Source: an uncultured bacterium (GTDB lineage: Bacteria; Pseudomonadota; Gammaproteobacteria; Burkholderiales; Burkholderiaceae_C). Taken from it: a stretch of DNA of 64,000 nt. Below the pieces are notes generated by a model that searched no databases, was not told the DNA's origin, and saw only the letters and a program-made list of their open reading frames with translations. Positions 46,024 to 53,168 of the stretch are shown piece by piece (position 1 is the stretch's first letter; every line of letters starts with the position of its first letter). Location: the NCBI GenBank assembly GCA_903928495.1, contig CAIYQZ010000034.1, forward strand, positions 100,603 through 164,602, in the 5' to 3' direction. The translations under genes and the position numbers were made by a program.

Positions 46024-46875
46024 TCAAGGGTTGCAGTGGCTGCACTGTGCCGGGTCAGCCCCCGCGGCGGTGGGCAGTGGCCGTTGGGCCTCGTGCCCGC
46101 AGCAGGTGCAGCGCCATGTCTCGGCCACCGGCAGGTGCGTGCGCCGGCCACAGGCACGGCATCGCAAACCCGGCACATGGCTGTGGCGTGAGAAGCCTGG
46201 TGACTGGCAATCCGGGCAGGCGCTGAGCAGCCGTTGGGCGAGATCCAGCCCGGCCTGGTGAATCAGGGCCTGCCGCGCTGGGTTGCGGTGGGCGCGCAGG
46301 TCGCTCTCGGCAAACACCGCGCCGTTGGCCGCTTCTTGCATGGCATTGTCAAACGCTTGGTCCAGGTCGGCCCAGGTGGCGAGGTTTTTGTGCACACGCA
46401 GGTCGTCTGGCCCCTCAGGGCGCAGCACTAGGCCGTGTGCGGGGAAACCAGCTTCCGTGGCAAAGGTGTGCAGTGCTTCACGGCTGTTCAGCAGGCTTTG
46501 CCGGTCATCTGCCAGGCCTTGAGCCATGCCCACCACTTCCAGGCTGCGCCGGTCGTCGATCCAGATGACGATTTCCACATTCCAGGGCACCAGCCCCATG
46601 TGGGGGTCCATGCCAAACGAGCCTTCGCTGGCCAGGCCCAAGGGCAGACCAGACAGATCCATGCCCACCCGCGCCTTGCGACGTGCTGCGTCGAGTTGTG
46701 TGCCTGGCCGTGGCTGTTCTCGGGTGAAGGTGCCCAACTGGTCGGTGTCAAAACCCGTCACATGCTGCACGCTGCAGCCCAGGTGCTGGCTCAACACGGG
46801 CCCCAGGATGGCCTCCTTGCCATGCTGGGTCAGCAGCGCAGCGGTGTGTCCGTGGTAAGCAGTGGTGTGTGCCAT
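46024..46875 (-). CDS. DUF6671-like protein with C-terminal zinc ribbons
   Basis: 283 residues. N-terminal part begins AYHGHTAALLTQHGKE, with the acidic VGMDLSGLPLGLASEGSFG; the C-terminal third holds four CxxC motifs (CPDC, CRAC, CTCC, CSHC), i.e. two zinc ribbons. This matches my memory of the DUF6671 family; function unknown. It starts 9 bp after the SbtA-like gene and is probably co-transcribed with it. Confidence 0.7.
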   Translation of the reverse strand: MAHTTAYHGHTAALLTQHGKEAILGPVLSQHLGCSVQHVTGFDTDQLGTFTREQPRPGTQLDAARRKARVGMDLSGLPLGLASEGSFGMDPHMGLVPWNVEIVIWIDDRRSLEVVGMAQGLADDRQSLLNSREALHTFATEAGFPAHGLVLRPEGPDDLRVHKNLATWADLDQAFDNAMQEAANGAVFAESDLRAHRNPARQALIHQAGLDLAQRLLSACPDCQSPGFSRHSHVPGLRCRACGRRTHLPVAETWRCTCCGHEAQRPLPTAAGADPAQCSHCNP

Positions 46876-46884
46876 GCCGGTGCC

Positions 46885-47895
46885 TCAGGCCCCCCACGCC
46901 CAATGCGCCACCTGGCTGTACAGGGGAATGCCAAACAAGATGTTCAGAGGGAAGGTGATGCCCAGCGACAGGCTGAAGTAGAGCGACGGGTTGGCCTCGG
47001 GAATGGCATGGCGCACCACGGCGGGCACCGCAATGTACGAGGCGCTGGCGGCCAGCACCATCAGCAAAATGGCGTCGCCCATGGCCACACCAAACAGCCG
47101 TGCCAGGCCCAGCGCCAGAGCTGCGTGGGTCAGCGGCCCCAGCACGGCATAACCAATCAACCAGGGTGACTGGCCGCGCAGTTGCGGCAGGTTGCGTGCG
47201 GTCATCAGGCCCATGTCCAGCAGAAAGAACGCGAGCATGCCCTTGAACAGGTCGCCCGAAAACGGCTGCATGGCCTCGCGTCCGGCCTCGCCGCTGACCA
47301 GGCCCACCAGCATGGCCCCCAGCAGCAGCAACTGAGCGCCGTCGGTGAGTGATTCGTGCAACACCTTGCGCAGGGGCGGCAGGTTGCCCGATGAACCTGC
47401 GGTCAACACCGCAGCGCCGCCCACCGGCAAGCTTGCCTGCGAAGCGGCCTTTTGCCGCAGTCCATTGGCCATCAGCACTGCCAGGATGATGGCGGGCGAC
47501 TCCATCAGCGCCATGGCCGCAGCCATATGGCCGCCAAAGGCAATGTGGTGGGTTTCCAGGTATTGCACGGCCGTCACAAACGTCACCGCGCTGACCGAAC
47601 CGTAAGTGGCCGCAATGGCCGCCGCGTCAAACCCCGACAGCCAGCGGCGCAGCACCACGTAGCCCAGCAGCGGCACCACCACCGCCAGAAGTACCGCCAG
47701 CCCCAGGCTGGTGGCCACGCTCGGCGTCAGGCCAGACTCCGACAGCGCAAACCCGCCTTTCAGGCCCAAGGCCATCAGCAGGTAGAGCGACAAAAACTTG
47801 GATATGGCGGGTGGCATCTCCAGGTTGGAGCGCACCAGCCCCGCAAACACGCCAAACACAAAAAACAACACCGCCGGGTCCAACAGACTTTGCAT
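46885..47895 (-). CDS. SbtA-like sodium-dependent bicarbonate permease
   Basis: 336 residues with about ten membrane helices in the SbtA (DUF897) pattern: LFFVFGVFAGLVRSNLEMP, YLLMALGLKGGFALSES, TYGSVSAVTFVTAVQYLE, and SASYIAVPAVVRHAIPEANP. In cyanobacteria SbtA imports HCO3- with Na+; substrate here is inferred. Divergent from a LysR gene, the usual CbbR/CmpR-like arrangement. No sbtB (PII-like) gene follows; a DUF6671-like gene does. Confidence 0.85.
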   Translation of the reverse strand: MQSLLDPAVLFFVFGVFAGLVRSNLEMPPAISKFLSLYLLMALGLKGGFALSESGLTPSVATSLGLAVLLAVVVPLLGYVVLRRWLSGFDAAAIAATYGSVSAVTFVTAVQYLETHHIAFGGHMAAAMALMESPAIILAVLMANGLRQKAASQASLPVGGAAVLTAGSSGNLPPLRKVLHESLTDGAQLLLLGAMLVGLVSGEAGREAMQPFSGDLFKGMLAFFLLDMGLMTARNLPQLRGQSPWLIGYAVLGPLTHAALALGLARLFGVAMGDAILLMVLAASASYIAVPAVVRHAIPEANPSLYFSLSLGITFPLNILFGIPLYSQVAHWAWGA

Positions 47896-47981
47896 GGCCT
47901 CTTTCCTTGTGCCGGGATGCTAAAAGCCTGCATGACAAAAGTAAAATCGATTCTTAAGCTTATATATATCTATAAAAGTCT

Positions 47982-48899
47982 ATGAATGTCACCTTCCGCC
48001 AGCTCAAGCTGTTCCTCGCTCTTGCCGACACCGGCAGCGTGAGCGCCGCCGCGCAGCGCATGCACGTGACGCAACCCACCGCCTCTATGCAGCTGAAAGA
48101 CGTGGCCGATGCCGTGGGGCTGCCGCTGTACGACGTGATCTCGCGCAAGGTGCATTTGACGGAGGCAGGCGAAGAACTCGCCCGCACCGCCCGCACCATG
48201 CTCGACCAGTGGGAGGCCTTCGAGCAGCGCATGGCCGCCATCCAGGGAATGGCCCGTGGGCGGTTGCGGGTGGCGGTGGTCAGCACAGCCAAATACTTCA
48301 TACCCGGTCTGCTGGGCAGCTTTTGCGACAGCCACCCCGAGGTGGACATTTCGCTGGAAGTTCTCAATCGCGACCAGGTGGTGACCCGCCTGCGCGCCAA
48401 CATGGACGATCTTTACGTCATGTCACAGCCGCCCGACGACCTGGCGCTGGAAGACGACATCCTCATGCCCAACCCGCTGTGCCTGGTGGCACCGGCCTCT
48501 CACCCGCTGGCAGGCCAATCTGGGGTGACGTTGGAGCAGCTGGCCGGCAGCCGCTTTGTGTTGCGCGAACGCGGCTCGGGCACCCGCATGGCCACTGACC
48601 GCACTTTCAAACAACACGGCTTTGCCCCAGCCAACTGGCTGGAGTTGGGCAGCAACGAAGCCATCCGCGAATCGGTGGCCAGCAAGCTGGGGGTGGCCGT
48701 GCTGTCCAGCCACGCGCTGGGCAGCAGCGCGGCCGATGCCCGCGTGGTGGTGCTGGACGTGGTGGGGTTTCCCATTCAGTCGCAATGGCACCTGGTATGG
48801 CCCAGGGGCAAACAACTGTCGCCGCTGGCGGGGGTGTTCAGGGCGCATGTGCTGGCGCGCATGCAGGGGTTGCCTCCGGCCGCGTCCTTTCAGCGGTAA
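47982..48899 (+). CDS. LysR-family transcriptional regulator (CbbR/CmpR-like)
   Basis: 305 residues. N-terminal LysR HTH (RQLKLFLALADTGSVSAAAQ, HVTQPTASMQLKDVADAVG) and effector domain. The HTH and GSGTRMATDRTFKQHG resemble the CbbR/CmpR/CysB-like carbon-metabolism branch. The 86-bp spacer to divergent sbtA-like is AT-rich (47945-47980), a likely regulator-binding region. It probably controls the permease gene. Confidence 0.9.
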   Translation: MNVTFRQLKLFLALADTGSVSAAAQRMHVTQPTASMQLKDVADAVGLPLYDVISRKVHLTEAGEELARTARTMLDQWEAFEQRMAAIQGMARGRLRVAVVSTAKYFIPGLLGSFCDSHPEVDISLEVLNRDQVVTRLRANMDDLYVMSQPPDDLALEDDILMPNPLCLVAPASHPLAGQSGVTLEQLAGSRFVLRERGSGTRMATDRTFKQHGFAPANWLELGSNEAIRESVASKLGVAVLSSHALGSSAADARVVVLDVVGFPIQSQWHLVWPRGKQLSPLAGVFRAHVLARMQGLPPAASFQR

Positions 48900-49465
48900 G
48901 CCAACACAGCCACAGCCACCAGTGCCACGGTCGCCCAGCCCAGCCGGTCCACATAGCGGTGCAGGGCGGCCTCCATGCGTGGCCCACCCCAGGCCATCAG
49001 GCCCGCCACCAGAAAAAAGCGTGCGCCGCGCCCAATCAGCGAGGCCAGCGTGAAAGGCAGCAACGCCATCGACAGGCCCCCCGCCGCGATGGTGAACACC
49101 TTGTACGGAATGGGCGAAAACCCCGCAATGAACACCGCCCAGAAGCCCCATTCGCCAAACCAGTCGATGGCCTTCTGGTAGGCCGACCAGTACTGGCTGG
49201 TCTGCAGCCAAGGCAGCAGCGCGTCAATGGCAAAGTAGCCAATCGCATAGCCCAGCAGACCACCCGCCACCGATGTGAGTGTGGTCAGCAGTGCCAGATG
49301 CCAGGCGCGTTCAGGCCTGGCCAGGCACATGGGTGCCAGCATCACGTCGGGCGGTACCGGAAAGAACGACGACTCGACAAAACTCAAGCCGCCCAGGTAC
49401 CACGGCGCGTGGCGGTGCCGTGCCCACACCATGGCACGGCTGTACAGCGGAGAAAACAACTTCAT
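48890..49465 (-). CDS. YqaA-like membrane protein (DedA/SNARE-associated superfamily)
   Basis: 191 residues, about five hydrophobic segments. Family features: ESSFFPVPPDVMLAPMCLA, YAIGYFAIDALLPW, FSPIPYKVFTIAAGGLSMALL (cited in part), and RGARFFLVAGLMAWGG. VTT/DedA-like proteins act in membrane lipid or undecaprenyl-phosphate handling; YqaA role unknown. Start at 49465 (MKLFSPLYSRAM) preferred over a longer frame. Overlaps the LysR gene 3' end by 10 bp. Confidence 0.85.
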   Translation of the reverse strand: MKLFSPLYSRAMVWARHRHAPWYLGGLSFVESSFFPVPPDVMLAPMCLARPERAWHLALLTTLTSVAGGLLGYAIGYFAIDALLPWLQTSQYWSAYQKAIDWFGEWGFWAVFIAGFSPIPYKVFTIAAGGLSMALLPFTLASLIGRGARFFLVAGLMAWGGPRMEAALHRYVDRLGWATVALVAVAVLAYR

Positions 49466-49481
49466 ATGCGCGCTGGCTGCC

Positions 49482-50471
49482 TCATTGGCCGCGCACCATG
49501 GCCATGACCTGGCCTGCATCCAGCGTGGCCGCCTTCTGTTGAATTTGCGGCAGGTACTGGGTTTGCAACTGTTTGGCCGGCCCCAGCAGGCTTTGGAACG
49601 TGTCGCGCAGCACATCGGTGCTCATCACCCGGCCACCGGCGTAGTAGCGCTTGGCCACCTGGCCCAATGCATACGTCGTGGCAAACGAAAACGCCATGCC
49701 TGTGGCAGCACCGCCGATGCGGCCCACCGTTTTGCCTGCCACCTTGCCCAGCAGGCCAACCAGCAGCTTGCGCCCGAACTGCTCCAGGTATTGCGACGTG
49801 AGGCCCACGCCCGCAGCGGCAATGAACTCTTTGATGTGGCCCTGGTCCAGGTTGACTCCGTGCGCCTGTCCGATGCCGTACACCATCTTGACCTGCAGCG
49901 GAATGATGGCCATGGACGCCCACGACTGCGGGAGCAGCTCCAGCGCACCGTTGAGCAAGGCGTAGTTGAGGATGGACTTGTCCAGCGCCGCGTCGTTGGC
50001 CGTGGAAGCAGGCACGCCAGTTTTCAAAGTTGGTTGCGTGCCGCTGACGGCCATGGCCGTGGAGGTGGTGGCTACAGCGGCTGGCACCCCTACCGGCTCA
50101 ACGAACGGATCCACCTCACGCTCAATGTCTTGCGCCTGTGTGTCACCCAGTCCCAGGCGAGTTTTGAGCGTGTTGAGAAACTGACGCTCGGCATCGGTGG
50201 TGCGGCCATCGGCCTCGCACACACACAGCGCCATTTCGTAGGCGTAGTGGCGCAGCCCCTCGTCACTCAGTGCCGCCACCGCGTGGTCGAGGGTGAAGCG
50301 CTTGAGCAGCACGTCCTGGTACAGCGCGCGCAAGTCCAGCGCAGAAGTTTCGGTGGCCAGTGAATCGGCCATGCGCCGGATTTCCTCACGCTCGCGGTCG
50401 TCTTTGGTGCCATCGGCAAAGGCTGCCTGCAGGGCAATGGCGAGAATGGCTTTCTGGTCTTGGGCTTGCAT
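49482..50471 (-). CDS. TerB-like / DUF697 domain protein
   Basis: 329 residues. N-terminal TerB-like helical domain (AILAIALQAAFADGTKDDRER and CEADGRTTDAERQFLNTL), a variable linker (~125-165), and a C-terminal DUF697-like hydrophobic helical domain (IIPLQVKMVYGIGQAHGV, GKTVGRIGGAATGMAFSFAT). DUF697 accompanies YcjF-type GTPase proteins. The fusion suggests a membrane-associated sensor, role unknown. Sits upstream of the YqaA-like gene, 16 bp away on the same strand. Confidence 0.78.
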   Translation of the reverse strand: MQAQDQKAILAIALQAAFADGTKDDREREEIRRMADSLATETSALDLRALYQDVLLKRFTLDHAVAALSDEGLRHYAYEMALCVCEADGRTTDAERQFLNTLKTRLGLGDTQAQDIEREVDPFVEPVGVPAAVATTSTAMAVSGTQPTLKTGVPASTANDAALDKSILNYALLNGALELLPQSWASMAIIPLQVKMVYGIGQAHGVNLDQGHIKEFIAAAGVGLTSQYLEQFGRKLLVGLLGKVAGKTVGRIGGAATGMAFSFATTYALGQVAKRYYAGGRVMSTDVLRDTFQSLLGPAKQLQTQYLPQIQQKAATLDAGQVMAMVRGQ

Positions 50472-50503
50472 GTGGGCTCCCTGGGAATGGATGCTGAATC
50501 CGT

Positions 50504-50558
50504 GTCAAAACCCTGGAGCCTACCGCTGGCGATCAGTCTGAAAAAGCATGCAAAAGTA
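50504..50558 (-). repeat. dispersed ~55-bp repeat, degenerate copy 6
   Basis: Plus strand GTGTCAAAACCCTGGAGCC, the core TACCGCTGGCGATC, then AAAAAGCATGC. Reverse-orientation copy with clear TCAAAAC and CCTACCGCT matches to copy 3. Lies upstream of the TerB-like gene. Confidence 0.5.
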
Positions 50559-50633
50559 CGTGCTTCACTTCTTCTTTTCCGAACAAAAACAGCGACCAAC
50601 TGGTTAACCCTGCCCTGAAGGCACACCGCAGCG

Positions 50634-51179
50634 TCAAACTTCGCCGGTGTATTCGCCGCGCGCCGGATAGTCTTTGCTGATGGCGAAGTCGATGGCGCCC
50701 AACAAGTCCTGAAACTGAGGCCGGGCAAACGGCATGGTTTGGACCGCGCCGTAGTACAGCGTTCCGTCGGGCCTGACCAGGAACACGCCTGGTTCACTGA
50801 ACAAGGCCGGCTCTTCGATGCCGATCGAGGTTTTGCCTCGCGATGCACTGATGTACAACCCCCATTGCCTGGCCGACTTCAGGCTCAGTCCGTACGCAAA
50901 GCGAACACCCGAGGCGTTGACCTTCACACTCATGTCTTTGCCCCGTGCCTCTTCGTCACTGCTGACGGCCAGTACCTGCACGCCACGGGCGTGGAACTCC
51001 GGCGCCAGTCGCTCAAGTTCGAGCAAGTATTTGGCGCAAATCGGACAGTGCAATCCCCGGTAAAACACGATCAGGTCAAAGCGCTCTCCGGGTGCAGCCC
51101 CCAGCACAAATCGCCCCCCATTGACGAGCGGCACGTTGAGCGCGGGAACCGGGTGGCGTGGCAACAAGGCATTGGGCAT
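50634..51179 (-). CDS. peroxiredoxin-like (AhpC/TSA) protein
   Basis: 181 residues with a thioredoxin fold of the peroxiredoxin-like type. Redox motif YRGLHCPICAKYLLELER gives a CPIC pair, followed by VLAVSSDEEA and IEEPALFSEPGVFLVRPDG. No resolving-Cys region beyond CPIC is obvious. Cytoplasmic by lack of a signal peptide; peroxide reduction is plausible but not proven. Monocistronic. Confidence 0.83.
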   Translation of the reverse strand: MPNALLPRHPVPALNVPLVNGGRFVLGAAPGERFDLIVFYRGLHCPICAKYLLELERLAPEFHARGVQVLAVSSDEEARGKDMSVKVNASGVRFAYGLSLKSARQWGLYISASRGKTSIGIEEPALFSEPGVFLVRPDGTLYYGAVQTMPFARPQFQDLLGAIDFAISKDYPARGEYTGEV

Positions 51180-51239
51180 GGTGGGCTCGCTTCAGATGAA
51201 TCAGGGTGGGTGATGGGAGGCAAAACACCACTGCGCGGG

Positions 51240-52049
51240 CTAGCGATGTGCCAGACAAGCATTTGACACCACCTCATGGCGGCCCGTTGCCAGGCCAACA
51301 GAGACCTTTGATCCCGATAGGGGCGTGACCGCGCCGGTCACTGGGGCTGGCATGGAGCAACGGCCTGTTTCCGTCAGGCGGCCAAGGGAAAACTCAATGA
51401 TGCGCAGATGTCGCCTGCTGTTGTCTGGCACCAGTAACCGTGTTTGCCCGGCCAGTGTTTGGTGCGCAGACAGCCCCAACTCTGGCGAGCCATACACGTG
51501 GTTTGAGAACCCGCCCAGCGCTGCCACCTCAACCAACTGGCCCTCTGTCCTTTGGTAAACCTTCAGTGTGCCGCCGATGTGCGGCGTGGTGACGCTGGCA
51601 ATTTCAGCCTGACCGTCGCCATCGAGGTCGACCACCCCCACCGGGTTCAGCCAGCGCATGGGTGTGCCAACGGCCTGAGACTCGCCGCCAAGCACAAGAT
51701 GGTCACCCTTCAGGCGAAAGAGCACCAGTCGCGCCCCTGTTTGCCGGTTGCTCACGATGGTCAGCAACTCTGTGGGCTCATGGGCCGCCAGCTTTACCAG
51801 GCGCGGGGTCAAGTCTTCAAACACCTCGTTGTCCGGCAGATCGAACACCAGGCGCCGCCCGGCATCCGTGGTCACGGCCAAACGGGCGTACTCGTGCGGA
51901 TGGCCCAGCGCAAAGTGCCCGTAGCGCTGTGTGGGCGCTTCGTACTGGGCACGGGCAATGGATTCAGCGTTGGCGTTCGTGTGCAAACTTGCGGCCAGCG
52001 CGGCAACAAAGGCACATGCCAACAAATTGGGACAGGCTGGTCGGGTCAT
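51240..52049 (-). CDS. periplasmic FG-GAP/VCBS-like repeat protein
   Basis: 269 residues from the ATG at 52049, giving a Sec signal peptide (NLLACAFVAALAASLHTNANA, cited in part) with cleavage near NANA-ES; an upstream ATG at 52118 lacks a signal. The body has VCBS/FG-GAP-like strands and one calcium-type loop VDLDGDGQAEIASV. Beta-propeller-like secreted protein; role unknown. Monocistronic. Confidence 0.65.
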   Translation of the reverse strand: MTRPACPNLLACAFVAALAASLHTNANAESIARAQYEAPTQRYGHFALGHPHEYARLAVTTDAGRRLVFDLPDNEVFEDLTPRLVKLAAHEPTELLTIVSNRQTGARLVLFRLKGDHLVLGGESQAVGTPMRWLNPVGVVDLDGDGQAEIASVTTPHIGGTLKVYQRTEGQLVEVAALGGFSNHVYGSPELGLSAHQTLAGQTRLLVPDNSRRHLRIIEFSLGRLTETGRCSMPAPVTGAVTPLSGSKVSVGLATGRHEVVSNACLAHR

Positions 52050-52286
52050 ATTGTTTTGGCCAGCCCGCACGCTGGGCGAAGCCGCATCTTGAAGGTCTCT
52101 TGAAGGGGTGGGTGCCATGCGCGTCGGTTTACAGCATTGACTCTAGCGGTTGCCTTTGCTCGGCTGAGCCTGCCCGATCGAATGCCCGGATGGTGGTTGG
52201 TTAAGCGCGGCTTGTGCCGACAGCAGACGGCATAGGGTTTAAAGTCCAGTAACAGCAAGTTGGGTTTGCACCAGATGGGAATTGCC

Positions 52287-53150
52287 ATGACACACCTGTT
52301 TCAGACCTGCGTGCACCACGCACGTTACATCACCCTGTTGGCCATGGGTGCTTGGCTTGCCGCTGCGGCGCACATGGCGATGGCCGCTGCATCGCTGGAG
52401 GTGGGGGTGCTGCCCAATGTGAGCGCCCGTGTGCTGATGACGCAGTACGAGCCCATGCAAAGCCACCTGCACAAGCAGTTGGGTCTGCCGGTCTTGGTGT
52501 CTACTGCACCCAGCTGGCGCGAGTTTTACCAGCGGTTGAAGCAGGGCCAATACCAATTGGTGGTGGTGGCGGGCAACGTGGCGCGCCTGGCCGAGAAGGA
52601 CCTTGGCTACAAGCCGTTGGTGTCGTACGAACCCCTGGTGCCCGCTGTTTTCGTGACCAAGAAAGGCGTCAGTACCCAGCCATCTGTTCTGATGAACGGC
52701 CAGAAATTGGCATTGGGCAACCCGGCCTCGCTGGTCGCTTTCGAAGGTGCGCGCTGGCTCGACCAGCAAGGCCTGCAGTCGGGCAAGCACTACCAGACCT
52801 TGCAGGTGCGCGCGGACGACAGTGTGGGCAGCGCCATCATCCGTGGTGAGGCGGCCGCTGGCATCATGAGCATGGGCGAGTTCCGGGCGCATGCCCCCGA
52901 GGTTCGCGAGCAGTTGAGCATTCACACACGGTTTGCCGAGGTCACGAGCTTCGTGGTCATGGCAAGCCCCACCCTTGATGCGGCAATGGCCGAGCGTGTG
53001 CGCAAACTGCTGCTGGCTTTCGACGGACAGGTGGACGATGGCAGGCTGTTTTTCGAGCGCAGCGGCTTCAAAGCCATCGTGCCGTTCAACCCTTCGGCCT
53101 TGCAGCAACTCGATGCGTACGTGGACAGCACCCGCAAGCTGCTTGACTGA
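52287..53150 (+). CDS. PhnD-like periplasmic phosphate/phosphonate-type binding protein
   Basis: 287 residues from the ATG at 52287, which has GGGA 8 bases upstream; ATG at 52275 is an alternative. Signal peptide followed by the PhnD-like core LEVGVLPNVSARVLMTQYEP and QYQLVVVAGNVARLAEKDLG. No ABC permease or ATPase genes are nearby. It lies 18 bp before a GGDEF/EAL gene, so it probably acts as a periplasmic sensor for that enzyme (inference), as seen for other PhnD-type sensor pairs. Confidence 0.82.
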   Translation: MTHLFQTCVHHARYITLLAMGAWLAAAAHMAMAAASLEVGVLPNVSARVLMTQYEPMQSHLHKQLGLPVLVSTAPSWREFYQRLKQGQYQLVVVAGNVARLAEKDLGYKPLVSYEPLVPAVFVTKKGVSTQPSVLMNGQKLALGNPASLVAFEGARWLDQQGLQSGKHYQTLQVRADDSVGSAIIRGEAAAGIMSMGEFRAHAPEVREQLSIHTRFAEVTSFVVMASPTLDAAMAERVRKLLLAFDGQVDDGRLFFERSGFKAIVPFNPSALQQLDAYVDSTRKLLD

Positions 53151-53168
53151 CCTGTTGCACACCACAGC

